64,000 nucleotides of DNA from CAVXWV01 sp963695415 (GCA_963695415.1 CAVOGL010000020.1:124001-188000), one strand, 5' to 3'. Shown: positions 18,041 to 28,033, numbered from the stretch's first letter. Notes: generated by a model not told the origin, from the letters alone. Translations and numbers: made by a program.

Positions 18041-18260
18041 GTCAGCATGATGGAGCATGGTGCATTCAAGGTCAAAGCCGTGGCTTTTCAAATCACTGAA
18101 GGTTTCTTCGATCCACAGCCAAAGAGATCTCCGCAGCAGCATGCCCTTTCTTGTGCTTGACCCACGTCCAGGCAAGCGGGATGGTCCGTTTCCGGTAAGC
18201 CAGGCTGACGATCAACAATTGATGCGCAAAACCAACCCGGGTCCCATCTGGATTTCTAAC
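18010..18260 (-). mobile_element. Remnant of a DDE transposase gene (IS4-like)
   Basis: On the minus strand 18260-18093 encodes LLIVSLAYRKRTIPLAWTWV then KHKKGH, and a second frame near 18118-18015 encodes WIEETFSDLKSHGFDLE. These match the middle and C-terminal (E of DDE, YREK-like) parts of an IS4-type transposase. The segment between is missing, so this is an internally deleted, frame-broken copy. No terminal inverted repeats were identified. It truncates the GNAT-like gene. Confidence 0.75.
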
Positions 18261-18526
18261 ATCTGATTTGAGTTATAATTAACCCAGCATTAGTAATAGT
18301 GCCCCCGTAATTCCAAGCCAAAATTTTATCGATGCGGTATCACAATTTACAGGTTTCTTACCGGTATCATAGCGGATATCTGGTTCCGTGTATATCTTTC
18401 TTTATCTATTCACCGATATTCTCACTAAAAATATCGTGGAATGCAAAAAATTATCTAACTACAAGAAGCCTGCCCATTAAATTATATTGAAATTATTCGT
18501 GTCAGTTTAATCAATGGAGGAAAATT
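18261..18526. other. AT-rich intergenic spacer before the lipoprotein pair
   Basis: About 265 bp of AT-rich sequence with no convincing gene. Its right end holds GGAGGA 7 nt before the first lipoprotein ATG. No promoter stood out against the AT-rich background. Confidence 0.5.
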
Positions 18527-19417
18527 ATGAAAAAGTATCGTATTTCTATATGGTTAGGGGTGATTGCCACTTCCCTTTTGTTATTGTGTGCCTGCGGACC
18601 GTCTCAACAAGATCTCGATGCCACAGCCACCCAGGAAGCCGCTTCCAATTTTGCCACACAAACTGCTCTGGCGCCGACAGCAACCCAGACATCTACGAGC
18701 ACACCAACGCCAACGGTGACTTATACCCCAACAGTGACCCACACACCTACCCCCATCCCGACAGATACACCAACGCCAACCGAAACCCCAGACCAGGCAG
18801 CTACCCTTGCCGCAGAAACAACAGCCACCATGGATGCAATCACATCTGCAGCCCTTGAAGAACTCGCCGTGGTGGATTTGGTTCCAGAATCCGGGGAGAT
18901 TGTTTGGACACAGCAAAGCGATCTGACGACATATGTAGATGGTGGTCCATTCATGTATGCTGAAGAATTCGCAGATTATATTTCTCTATCAAACTTCATC
19001 CTGAAAGCAGACATAACCTGGGAGACCGAAGCTGGTTTTGCTGGCTGCGCCATCATGTTCCGCATGCTCGGGAAAGAAAACATTTATGATCGCGATTATT
19101 ACACCCTGGAATATTGGCGTATGTCAGGATTGCCATTATGGACCGTGATCTTGGTCAGAGATGGAGAATCTATCACCCACCTGGGAGGCAGAGCGCGCAC
19201 AAACAGCGCTATCGACCAGACTGACGGCGCAACAAACACATTTATCCTGAAAGCAGAGAAAGATCTATTCGTAGCCTACGTCAATGGCGAGCGATTGAGC
19301 CAGCTCCAAAGCACTGCAATCAGTGGACCTGGAGGTTTTGGTCTTTACGCCTTCCAACAATCCGGGACCACGGTTTGCACCCTTTCGAACGCCTGGATCT
19401 GGTCTTTGGATGAGTGA
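18527..19417 (+). CDS. Secreted lipoprotein with Thr/Pro spacer and jelly-roll-like domain
   Basis: A 296-residue protein. The signal peptide ends in lipobox LLCAC, so it is anchored to the outer face of the membrane. A spacer of TPTPT repeats (residues about 45-90), common in Anaerolineae surface proteins, precedes a beta-rich domain (FILKADITWE, GFAGCAIMFR, DLFVAYVNG, GFGLYAFQ). This resembles LamG/DUF1080-type carbohydrate-binding jelly rolls, but I cannot name the family. The start has GGAGGA 7 nt upstream. The next gene is a paralogue. Confidence 0.85.
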   Translation: MKKYRISIWLGVIATSLLLLCACGPSQQDLDATATQEAASNFATQTALAPTATQTSTSTPTPTVTYTPTVTHTPTPIPTDTPTPTETPDQAATLAAETTATMDAITSAALEELAVVDLVPESGEIVWTQQSDLTTYVDGGPFMYAEEFADYISLSNFILKADITWETEAGFAGCAIMFRMLGKENIYDRDYYTLEYWRMSGLPLWTVILVRDGESITHLGGRARTNSAIDQTDGATNTFILKAEKDLFVAYVNGERLSQLQSTAISGPGGFGLYAFQQSGTTVCTLSNAWIWSLDE

Positions 19418-19486
19418 CCCAGGTGGTTGGGTGGATACCGCGCCTTAACCTCAATCCTGGGACGAGAAAAAACCGAGGATAAGCCT

Positions 19487-20383
19487 ATGCATCGAAATAT
19501 ACATTGCCAATCCGTTCTGGCTCTGGTTTCGCTCCTGCTTTGGACTGCCGCGTGCAATCCTGCAAGCCTTGAAACGGTGTCTACACCCATCCAGGCGCCC
19601 TCTTCATCAGAAACCCAAACCCTTGAGAATCCTACTTCAACGGTATCCCCTACGTCCGCACCGACTTCCAGCAACACTCCCCAACCAACGGCTTCACCCA
19701 CACTTACACAGACGGCGCTTCCAACTGACACACCCAATCCCACTGAAACGCCAGATATCGCTGCCACGCAAGCTGTCGAGCAGGAAAGGTTCCTGGAAGC
19801 TGTACAGACGGATGCCATTAGAGTTTTGAGCGATATCGGCATGCTTCCTCAGTCCGGTAAAATCATTTGGGCTCAAGAGACGCCGATTATCCTGAGCATA
19901 GATAGTGGAAACAATCTAATCATGGAGAAAATAGGGGATGATATCAGCCTGAATAATTTTATCCTCAAGGCAGATATCAACTGGACATCGGATATGGGTT
20001 TTTCAGGCTGCGGTCTCCTTTTCCGCTCAACCGGAGATGAAGAATTAAAATTACAGGACCAGTACCGCTTCTATACCATCAGGATGGAAGGCTTGCCTTT
20101 ATGGGACATCGAGCTCTACCGGGATAACATTTGGGCAACCACCCTGGGAGGCAGAGCCCGATCTAACAAGGCGATCGAACAGGAAAATGGATGGACGAAC
20201 ACCTATATTCTCAAGGCGGAAAAAGACCTTTTTGTTGCCTATGCGAATTACGCGCGTCTCAGCCAGCTGCAAAGCACTGCCTTAACGGGACCGGGTAGGT
20301 TTGGCGTGTTCGCCTTCCAGGAGTCGGGAAGCACAACTTGCATCCTGACGGATGCCTGGATATGGTCATTGGATGAAGACTAA
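19487..20383 (+). CDS. Paralogous Thr/Pro-spacer lipoprotein
   Basis: A 298-residue protein with signal peptide and lipobox WTAAC, a Thr/Pro/Ser spacer and the same C-terminal domain as its upstream neighbour (FILKADINW, GFSGCGLLFR, LGGRARSNKAIEQ, KDLFVAY, DAWIWSLDE). ATG 19487 is chosen because GAGGA sits 7 nt upstream and the signal peptide starts there. The two genes arose by tandem duplication: their C-terminal domains are very similar while signal peptides and spacers have diverged. Confidence 0.85.
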   Translation: MHRNIHCQSVLALVSLLLWTAACNPASLETVSTPIQAPSSSETQTLENPTSTVSPTSAPTSSNTPQPTASPTLTQTALPTDTPNPTETPDIAATQAVEQERFLEAVQTDAIRVLSDIGMLPQSGKIIWAQETPIILSIDSGNNLIMEKIGDDISLNNFILKADINWTSDMGFSGCGLLFRSTGDEELKLQDQYRFYTIRMEGLPLWDIELYRDNIWATTLGGRARSNKAIEQENGWTNTYILKAEKDLFVAYANYARLSQLQSTALTGPGRFGVFAFQESGSTTCILTDAWIWSLDED

Positions 20384-20493
20384 GATTTAGCTGATGTGAA
20401 TTCTCTAGAGGGACATCATGGTGCAACAGTTTGTGGTTTAATGCTGGTAGGAAACCTGTAATAAGAAAATTCCAAACTCTGAGAAGAGGATTT

Positions 20494-21156
20494 ATGAGCA
20501 TCGCTGATCGCAAGACCTATCTTTCCGACATAATCACTATCCTGCTGTCTCATTGGCCAGAAAACCGCACCGTCAACATCGTCTGTCATGGGCACAGCGT
20601 CCCCGCAGGATACTTTGCCACGCCCCTTGTGGACTCCTTCAACGCATACCCACACCTTTTACATGCAGGGTTGAAACAGAGATACCCTTATGCGGTAATC
20701 AACGTGATCGTGACTGCCATTGGAGGCGAAGAATCTCCGAAAGGTTCAGATCGCTTCCAGGATGAAGTTCTCTGCCACCGCCCGGATGTGATCACCATCG
20801 ATTACGGGTTGAACGACCGGCGCGCAGGATTGGAAAAAACCCGCCAGGCATGGAGCCGGATGATCGAGGGCGGGTTGAGCACAGGAGCAAAAATCATTCT
20901 ACTCACCCCAACGCTGGACATGACACAAGCGCCAGGTTACCAGGGGGAGGATAAGAATTTACTCGATGAGCATGCCCGGCAAATCCGAGAACTGGCTGAG
21001 CATTACCAGGTTGGACTGGCAGACAGTTTCGCAGCCAGCCACGAATACCTGTGTCATGGCGATCTAACGGACATCCTTTCCTGGCCCAACCACCCCAACC
21101 GGCAGGGTCACGAAATTGTGGTGAGAGAATTGCTGCGCTGGTTTCCGGTGTTATGA
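20494..21156 (+). CDS. SGNH/GDSL-family hydrolase
   Basis: A 220-residue cytoplasmic-looking hydrolase. GHSVPAGY carries the nucleophile Ser (block I), GLNDRR the block III Asn, and HPNRQGH the block V His. Esterase or acetylesterase activity on sugars is likely. The start at 20494 has AGAGGA five bases upstream; the frame upstream to 20431 has no family similarity. Its TGA overlaps the ATG of the sialidase-like gene. Confidence 0.85.
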   Translation: MSIADRKTYLSDIITILLSHWPENRTVNIVCHGHSVPAGYFATPLVDSFNAYPHLLHAGLKQRYPYAVINVIVTAIGGEESPKGSDRFQDEVLCHRPDVITIDYGLNDRRAGLEKTRQAWSRMIEGGLSTGAKIILLTPTLDMTQAPGYQGEDKNLLDEHARQIRELAEHYQVGLADSFAASHEYLCHGDLTDILSWPNHPNRQGHEIVVRELLRWFPVL

Positions 21157-22194
21157 TCCAGAAATTCACCATCAGCAGGGATGATTCGATCTATGAAGCT
21201 TTCCCGGACATCGCACTGACACAGTCAGGGAAACTGGTATGTGTATTTGCAGAATGCACCCATCATGCCGACCGTTCTTACACCCGCATCATGGTCACAG
21301 TTTCAGGCGACCGGGGGCGCAGCTGGTCTCATAAACGAGCGATCACGGAGGCAACCCATGGTTTGCCCAAATTCTGGAACTGCCCGCGCATCACGCAACT
21401 GAGGGACGGGCGCCTTGCTGTGTTGGTCGATAAACTGCTGGACACAGAAAAAAGCGCTTCCCCAGAACAGTGCCTGAATTACCTCCTGTTCAGCAGAGAT
21501 GAAGGCGAGACCTGGTCCGATCCCATCGAGACACCCGCCAGGGGTATCGTGCCTGACCGGCTGCTCGAGCTGGATGATGGTCGATGGATCATTTCCTGCC
21601 ACTTTTCCGATCACCAGTTCGGGTACCTGGTGCAGCGTTTGTGGTATTCGGACGACCAGGGCTCTTCCTGGATGGGACCGGTCACCCTCGCCAGGCAGGA
21701 AGGCTTAAACCTGTGCGAGGTATCGATCCTCCCGGTCAAGGATAAACTGGTCGCCTTCCTGCGCGAGAATTCTTTCCAGGGCTGGGACTGCTACAAAACG
21801 ATCTCTGCCGACGGAGGCAAAACCTGGGGGGAAGTGACAGCATTCCCGCTGCCTGCCTGCCACCGTCCGGTTGCAGGATTCCTGAACGATGGTCGCATCC
21901 TGATCACCCACCGCTACATGCAGGGAGGCAAGGGCTGGACAGGCTGGTGGACGCAGAACCTGTTCGCCGCACTCACTGACGTCGATTTCAGTCCTTGCTC
22001 CAACTCGGGATTCCGCCCACACCCGCATCCTGCCCATCGACTTCGACCGCTCGCCAGAAAGCGACACCGGCTATTCAGGCTGGGTGCAGTTCCCGCATGG
22101 AGAGATCTATATCGTCAACTACCTCCTGGATGACGCACCGAAAGGGCAGATACGGGGATATTCCCTTGGGATTGATGATTTCATCCTGGAGTAG
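21153..22194 (+). pseudogene. Sialidase/BNR-repeat glycosidase-like propeller with frameshift
   Basis: ATG 21153 overlaps the previous stop (ATGA). Asp-box-like repeats (SGDRGRSWSH, SRDEGETWSD, SDDQGSSWMG, SADGGKTWGE) define a BNR propeller of the sialidase superfamily without a signal peptide. The frame is lost after FAALTDVD and resumes one frame over as RILPIDFDRSPESDTGYSGW, ending at 22194. Removing one T of TTT at 21986-21988 restores a complete protein. It may be a sequencing error rather than a dead gene. Confidence 0.75.
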
Positions 22195-22228
22195 AACCAG
22201 GATCAATCATCCAATTCAGGGAGAGCAA

Positions 22229-22333
22229 ATGACTCAGAAAACTTGCCTGATTACAGGTGCTAATGCCGGGATTGGGAAAGCGGCTTCGATCCAGATTGAC
22301 AGGAAAGTATATAAAGTCCTGATGGGATTTTAG
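22229..22333 (+). pseudogene. 3'-truncated short-chain dehydrogenase fragment
   Basis: 34 codons: MTQKTCLITGANAGIGKAAS is a clear Rossmann start with TGxxxGxG, preceded by AGGGAGAG. After VLMGF it stops and is followed within 20 bp by an opposing gene. The rest of the gene is missing, implying a deletion or insertion junction near 22330. Confidence 0.75.
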
Positions 22334-22351
22334 TTCTTTTTGCCAAATCAA

Positions 22352-22681
22352 TTACCCACCAGACTCGCCTATCGCCTTCGCCAGGTTCTGACGGTAATCG
22401 AGGAAAGCAACGCGCCCGGCAGGCGTCAGCTTCAACATCGTGACTGGCTTGCGTTCAATGAACTCCTTGATGACTTCCAGGTAACCCGCTTTCTCGAGCT
22501 TCGTCATGTGTGAAGACAGGTTCCCACGGGTCAACCCGGTCGTGCGCATGAGATAAGTGAAATCACCGCTATCGACAATGTACAGCTGGGTCATGATCTT
22601 CAAGCGAGCCGGCTCGTGGATGGTGCGGTCGAGTTGGTCAATCGCATCCATCTGCTTCTCTTGAGAGTCTTTACCTTTCAT
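22352..22681 (-). CDS. Winged-helix transcriptional regulator
   Basis: A 109-residue ArsR/MarR-like winged helix: HEPARLKIMTQLYIVDSGDF, then RTTGLTRGNLSSHMTKLEKA (recognition helix) and the wing FIERKPVTMLKLT. It belongs to the short wHTH type often paired with a membrane protein. ATG 22681 overlaps the upstream gene, with AGAGGGAA about 10 nt before it. It probably controls its own operon through the palindromes at 23312-23334. Confidence 0.85.
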   Translation of the reverse strand: MKGKDSQEKQMDAIDQLDRTIHEPARLKIMTQLYIVDSGDFTYLMRTTGLTRGNLSSHMTKLEKAGYLEVIKEFIERKPVTMLKLTPAGRVAFLDYRQNLAKAIGESGG

Positions 22682-23276
22682 TCGGACGGTTCCCTCTTCC
22701 TGGGGATAGTCGCGTAAGAACCTGGCTAACAGACCCAGCCCGTAAAGGAAAATCAACGCGCCGGAAGCAGCTACCGTGATGCCAGGCTCTATATCCCAAC
22801 AAGATGGGTACCAGCCAACCGGCAAAAACCATCAGACCATAGATATAGAACCGGTTCGCCTCAAATAATAAGGCGAGCAGGAAAAAGCCAGAAGCCATCA
22901 CAAATCCAAAGACCAGAAGACCATATTCATCCATGAGGTCCCTGATACTGAATGTGTCATGCTGCGTGCCCAGGAAGACAACTACACCCAGGAGTAAAAC
23001 CAAAACACCAAACACGAACATCCAGACAAAGTTTTTTGAAATCTTGCGCTGGCGGTTGGGCGAAAATTTTACATAACCCATGCGGGAGAAGGTGATCCAG
23101 CGTTTCAAGGGCCAGAAGAACAACAGCGGCATCCAGTTAAAGATAAAGAATATATCTTGATCGAAAGTCATACCCAGCCCAAACAGGCACACCACCAAAC
23201 CGGCGGTAATTTCTGCGAGACCATCGTTGAAATAAGCCAGGTAATTTGTTCGTTCAGCTTCGAATAAATCATCCAT
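22671..23276 (-). pseudogene. Multi-pass membrane protein with frame break, partner of the regulator
   Basis: ATG 23276 (GGAGAA 7 nt upstream) begins MDDLFEAERTNYLAYFNDG, followed by at least four membrane helices. Near 22795 the hydrophobic pattern moves to another frame (PGITVAASGALIFLYGLGLL, ARFLRDYP). Removing one C of CCC at 22795-22797 restores it, but the restored frame then runs straight into the winged-helix gene. So either a natural membrane-regulator fusion or a second change is present. Possible role: signal-sensing partner of the regulator. Confidence 0.65.
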
Positions 23277-23311
23277 CAGTTTTTCTCCAATTTTGTTTGC
23301 GATGTAATTTA

Positions 23312-23365
23312 GTTTGTATTGCAAACCTGTTTGCTACATTATAAACACAAATTCACTTTTGTCAA
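23312..23365 (-). promoter_or_regulatory. Consensus promoter with palindromic operators
   Basis: Minus-strand TTGACA (plus 23360-23365) and TATAAT (plus 23338-23343), 16 bp apart. Immediately downstream lie two overlapping palindromes, GCAAACCTGTTTGC (23321-23334) and GTTTGTATTGCAAAC (23312-23326), across the expected transcription start. Probable autorepression site of the winged-helix regulator. The rest of 23277-23587 is AT-rich and carries no gene. Confidence 0.75.
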
Positions 23366-23587
23366 GGATGTTTTTGGAATTGCTGCGGTAAAAGACTCGT
23401 TTGAACTATGCGATTATGTCCAACCAAAAAACTACGAATAAATCGTCGCAAGGTTTTGCAGTAGAAACCAACCAGGGAAATCGGATAATTATGATAGAAA
23501 TTGTGATACCATTTCTGCTAATAAAAATCTTTTTTTACAATTCCCTGGATTTACATGGAATTACCGACGATATGAGGAGTTTCAACA

Positions 23588-24292
23588 ATGGAATCGACAA
23601 TACTGCGCATATTACTTTTCACAATCCTGCCATTACTGCTGGGCGGGATCGTCATTATTTTTGACAGACGCACGAACTCAAAAGAGCGCAACATCGAGAC
23701 TTTATTAATTTTCCTGTTTGGGTTAGGCATGGGCGGCAGCGGGATCATGAGTTTCTTCGCCCACTTTTTCCTCGCCGACACTGTGGCTGAATTGATAGGC
23801 TGGGAAACAGGAAGTCCATTTCAGCTGGAGATCGCATTCGCCAACCTGGCGATGGGCGTCCTGGGGATTGTTGCCGTCACCCGACGTGATGGATTCCGAG
23901 AAGCTGCTGTGGTAGCTGCTACAATTTTCTCGGTAGGCGCCTCGGTCGTCCACTTGATGGATATCGCCGCGACGGGTAACCTGGCGCCCGGGAACACGAT
24001 ACAGAATTTCAGCAACCTGGCGCGTCCAGCATTGTTGATCTGGCTTCTGATCGTCTCGAGGCGTGGTGAGAATGCACCAGGCACGGAAATTGGAACGGCA
24101 GCCTTCGACAACTGGCGCATTGCACTTAACCAGGCAACAGCACCGGTGACTGTATTAATCAGTACCGCTTTCGGGATCGGATTTGCCATCGATAACCCGT
24201 GGCTGATCACCCTCATCGGTGTGGTCATCGCAACAGCGGTGTTGATGTTCATCCTTGCTCGATCACCGGAACATGCAATAACATTCAAGTAA
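23588..24292 (+). CDS. Conserved multi-pass membrane protein of unknown function
   Basis: 234 residues with about seven hydrophobic helices, beginning LLFTILPLLLGGIVIIFDRR. A central FGLGMGGSGIMSFFAHFFLA and the following AFANLAMGVLGIVAV suggest the DUF6790 type, which I cannot confirm. GAGGAG precedes the ATG by 11 nt. No catalytic motif is seen. It is divergent from the winged-helix/membrane pair and followed by a short hairpin. Confidence 0.7.
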   Translation: MESTILRILLFTILPLLLGGIVIIFDRRTNSKERNIETLLIFLFGLGMGGSGIMSFFAHFFLADTVAELIGWETGSPFQLEIAFANLAMGVLGIVAVTRRDGFREAAVVAATIFSVGASVVHLMDIAATGNLAPGNTIQNFSNLARPALLIWLLIVSRRGENAPGTEIGTAAFDNWRIALNQATAPVTVLISTAFGIGFAIDNPWLITLIGVVIATAVLMFILARSPEHAITFK

Positions 24293-24351
24293 TCGACAAT
24301 AATTACAGCGGAGGTCAACCTGTTGAAATTTAAGACCCAAAAGGTTTGGTT

Positions 24352-24367
24352 AACCCTTAGGGTTTTT
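24352..24367 (+). terminator. Short hairpin with T run between convergent genes
   Basis: AACCC-TTA-GGGTT followed by TTT, 60 bp after the membrane-protein stop and 20 bp before the opposing gene's stop. It is a weak intrinsic terminator. The core equals that of the hairpin at 4439-4473. Confidence 0.5.
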
Positions 24368-24386
24368 CATCATCCAGCAGCAGGAA

Positions 24387-25463
24387 TCAAACTGACCTTG
24401 GAAAATAAGTCTCGAAACGCAGGATGTAATTCCACTGCCAGGTTTCTTCGTAGCGATGGCATAGTCCCCAGCGCAGATCATCTATGGGTTTCTTTTGAGG
24501 GTCATCAGAGCGGAAGAGACCCAGGGCGTGCGGTGCCCCTTTTAGCACGGACTTGATCTCGAAGTTTATTCCATCCGGCGCCCATTGGATGGTGTTTTTT
24601 TCCGGTCCATCGGTTGTCAGCAGACCTGCAATACCGCCCTGGTAGTGCCACACGCACACTTCATGACCGCTGTTGGTAACCGGGTTGTAAGGGGATTTGA
24701 CATATGGACCAGTCGGTGAGTCAGCGATAGCGACACCCCACTTGATTTCCCTGCCCCCAAAGGTCATCTCCTCACCCATCCGCTCCCCTTTGTAATACAG
24801 GTAGAATTTATCCCGGTAGAACATGAGACAGGGATCATGGGTCTTGTGACTGTCGAAATCGCCTTTAGCTTTCACTTGAAAACGGTCATCCTCCTCCCCG
24901 AGCCAGACGCCATTATCGGCAGGGCTGAGGATCGGGGCAGGCAGCTTTTCCCAGGGTCCGTGGACCGAATCTGAAACCGCCATCGCAACGTGTTCCTTCA
25001 CCCTGTTAAGATAAGGGGCTTTCACCACCTGGTAAACGAGGTAATACTTCCCCTGGTGAATAAAAATCTCCGGCGTGAAAACCGATCGATCGTCGTACGC
25101 CCCTGCGGGACCGCGACCAACCGCGCGGCCAAGTTCCTGCCAATCCCATCCATCCTTTGAACGTGCGTACCAGACCTCGGTCAGGTCCCACTGGAATACC
25201 TTTTTGTCCGGATCGCCAGTCCCAAATCCGGCAGTTGCGCCGTCTCCACGTGTGTACCAGGTGTAATAATAACCATTAACAAAAATCACAGCGCTGGGAT
25301 CGCGGCGGATAATGCCTTCTTCGTAGGCAAAATCACCACCCAGCTCCATCTCACGAAACTCGATGAACCATTCCGGTCCCATGGTATACGCCAACGCTCT
25401 GCGGGAAGCAGCGCTGAGCAGTGTGTTGTTTTCTGTTCTACCATCATCACTAATTACCCTCAA
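24387..25463 (-). CDS. GH117/GH43-like five-bladed propeller glycoside hydrolase
   Basis: 358 residues. LSAASRRALAY near the N-terminus, then IIRRDPSAVIFVNGYYYTWY, TPEIFIHQGKYYLVYQ and SHKTHDPCLMFYRDKFYLYY follow the blade pattern of GH117 (neoagarooligosaccharide-hydrolase family) and related GH43-like enzymes. There is no signal peptide, so it acts on an imported sugar. The TTG start overlaps the stop of the enolase-superfamily gene (TTGA). The substrate need not be agar; the surrounding sugar-acid genes suggest an anhydro- or deoxy-sugar. Confidence 0.75.
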   Translation of the reverse strand: MRVISDDGRTENNTLLSAASRRALAYTMGPEWFIEFREMELGGDFAYEEGIIRRDPSAVIFVNGYYYTWYTRGDGATAGFGTGDPDKKVFQWDLTEVWYARSKDGWDWQELGRAVGRGPAGAYDDRSVFTPEIFIHQGKYYLVYQVVKAPYLNRVKEHVAMAVSDSVHGPWEKLPAPILSPADNGVWLGEEDDRFQVKAKGDFDSHKTHDPCLMFYRDKFYLYYKGERMGEEMTFGGREIKWGVAIADSPTGPYVKSPYNPVTNSGHEVCVWHYQGGIAGLLTTDGPEKNTIQWAPDGINFEIKSVLKGAPHALGLFRSDDPQKKPIDDLRWGLCHRYEETWQWNYILRFETYFPRSV

Positions 25464-26554
25464 AACCTCATTGTATATATTCGTTCAAACGATCCCAATA
25501 GGATCTGACTCCGTGCCCCGGCTCTGATGGAGCCTGCATCCACCCATCCGCGATGGGTGGCGGATGTGCATGAACCTCTCCAGTCCAAAGCCATGCACCT
25601 CGAGGTAGGAGGCGTTTGGCACCGCAGCGCCAGCAGATGCAGGTGCAGCTCGTGCACGCCATGCGTCGTCACAGGCAGATTGTGGGCATAAGCCAGGCGT
25701 GCCACCCGCATCCAGCCTGTGATACCGCCGATATTAGACACGTCCGGCTCCGGGAAGCTGATCTTCCCCAGCTGGATCATGTTGCGGAATTCGTAAACCG
25801 AGTGCAAGTTTTCACCGCTGGCAACGGGCAGCCCTCCTTCGACGGCAATGCGGGCATGACCCAGGAAATCGTCCGGGATGGTAGGCTCCTCCAGCCAGTA
25901 AACATCGAATTCTCCGAAACGCCTGGAGGCACGGATGGCAGTTTGCACATCCCAGCGCATGTTGGCATCGACCATCAGCGGGGTCGTCGGACCGATAATG
26001 TCCCGGACAGCGCTGATCCGTGCAGCATCCTCATCCAGGTCAGGCAGACCGACCTTCATTTTGATCGCTCTGAAACCGTCTTCAAGATTCGTGCGAGTCT
26101 GCGCAAGCAGTGCATCCATGGGCAGGTGAAGGTCGATCCCGCCTGCGTAGGGTTTAACCCGGTTTGAATTGCCCCCGAGTTTTACCCACAGGGGTACGCC
26201 ATCCACCCGGGCGGTCAGGTCCCGTAGGGCGATGTCTGCTGCCGAGATGGCGAAGCTTACCAATCCACCTGCCGATGTAATGCAGGTTCCACCACATGAC
26301 TTCCCAATGGCGCTCGATATGCCGCGGGTCTTCCCCAAGAAGCAGCGGTTTAACCGATTCGTCCAGCCGCGAGGCGCCCGCGCTGCCACCATGTCCGATG
26401 GTGTAGGTGTAACCGATCCCCTGATGACCTGTGTCTGTGCCCAGATCACGTAGACCACCTCAAAGTGAGTCGATCACACCGTGGAGATCGCGTCGGTCAT
26501 GTGCATGCGCAGCGGGATACGGTAATGTCTGGACTCGAAATTCGTGATCCTCAT
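25460..26554 (-). pseudogene. Enolase-superfamily sugar-acid dehydratase, several frame breaks
   Basis: ATG 26554 with AAGGAG six bases upstream begins MRITNFESRHYRIPLR. The core is intact in one frame: AIKMKVGLPDLDEDAARI (catalytic KxK region), LMVDANMRW and WLEEPTIPDD (metal ligands), then ENLHSVYEFRNMI and a final HGVHELHLHLLA. Frame changes occur near 26470-26300 and again near 25620 and 25560. As written it makes no full protein. The family (mandelate racemase/muconate lactonizing type) dehydrates aldonic acids such as galactonate. Confidence 0.8.
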
Positions 26555-26580
26555 TTATTCTCCTTTACCAGCAGTCACTT

Positions 26581-28033
26581 TCAGGCATAACTCACGTACA
26601 TCGTCTTCTCTGGAGGTAATTTTCCAACCCGTGTTTACCATCTTCCCCGCCAATTCCACTCATCTTGAAGCCGTTATGGAAGCCCTGCACCATCTCACCC
26701 ATGGTGCGGTTGACATAAATCTCACGAAATTCAAGTTCTCCAACCAGCTTCATGATCCGGCGCATATCCTCGGTGAACAGGTAAGCGGAGAGCCCGTATT
26801 CACTGTCATTCGCCAGCTCGATCGCTTGTTCAAAACCACTCACTTTCTGCACCGGCACTACGGGTCCGAAGATTTCCTGGTGCATAATATCCATGCTGTG
26901 GTCAACGCCGGTGATTACAGTAGGTTCGAACCAGAAGCCGCGCTGGTAAACTCCTGCTGACAGCCTGTTTCCACCAACAAGTACTTTCGCACCAGCCCTC
27001 ACTGCATCATTGACAAGTTTATCGAGTTTATCGACCTCTGGTTTGTTGACCTTGGGACCCATGTGACCTCGTCGAAGGGATCTCCGACCCGGATTTTGGA
27101 AACGCCTTCCAGAAATCGTTCCATGAAGGCATCGTATATATCTTCATGTAAATACATTCGTTCATTGCCGGTGCATACCTAACCACGGCTGTTAAATCGC
27201 CTACTCAGAGCCTGCGTCGACAGCTTTTTCCAGGTCGATCATTTCCAGATCACCCGACTGAAGCGCTTTTCCGCTCAATTCCAGACGAACGGGCGTGACG
27301 TCACCAGCTGCAGCCGTAAAGATCCGCCGCCCGGCGCGCGCGCTGCGGCGAGCGTGACCGAGCCGGGCCAACGGGCTGCGAACCAGCGCATCGCTGATCA
27401 CCAAACCCTGACCGGAAGCGACACTAACCACTCGATCCGGTATCCCAGCTTCCTGCACCAGCCGCCAAGTTCGAGCACAGTCAGCGGTGTGTCTGGATGC
27501 GCTTCGAGCATCATTGAACTTCCCGCAATCAGGGAAGGACCTAAGTTTCGACCCGCAAGGGCGAGGGGGAAATTGCGAGGCGACGCAACCCTGACAGTCA
27601 CGCTCGTAGGGAGACGCGCTGGAATTCAGATCTCGTTCATCCGGCAAGTCTCGATGGGGAGATTTCGCCCTCGATACGCTCGCCCTGTCTCCGAGGCACA
27701 TCTGGAGAAATTGATCGCTGGCGTCGACCTCGCCCAGGGCTTCAGGAACATATTTTTTGCCCCTGCTCGCGGGAGAGCATCGCAGCCAATCGCTCTCGGT
27801 TTGAGAGATATTCTCGATTCAACGCGAGCAGATATCCCCGCTCTTTCGATCGGGGGCAGTTTGCCGAGGCTGGCTGCGCATCGCGCGCCGCCTCCAAAGC
27901 TCGCTGTGCATCCTGGCGGGTCCCAGCCTGGATGCTCGCCAGGGTCTCTTCCGTCGATGGGTTCAGCACCGGCAGTGTTTCTCCGCTGCTTAGAACCGAC
28001 CCATTGACCTCCAATCAACATCTGGTAGGTCAC
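26581..28033 (-). pseudogene. Aldehyde dehydrogenase, several frame breaks
   Basis: GTG 28033 or ATG 28021 begins MLIGGQWV, then a second frame gives LPVLNPSTEETLASIQAG. The C-terminal third (26592-27062) is intact: GFWFEPTVITGVDHSM, MHQEIFGPVVPV, YGLSAYLFTED, and a Gly-rich end GFKMSGIGGEDG. The middle, including the catalytic Cys region, is scrambled over frames, and the final YVSY tail lies in another frame. Likely oxidises the semialdehyde formed in sugar-acid degradation. Confidence 0.8.

Noticed and set aside
26920..26945. GGTTCGAACC resembles a tRNA T-arm
   Set aside because: It lies in conserved aldehyde dehydrogenase coding sequence and no acceptor or anticodon arms flank it.
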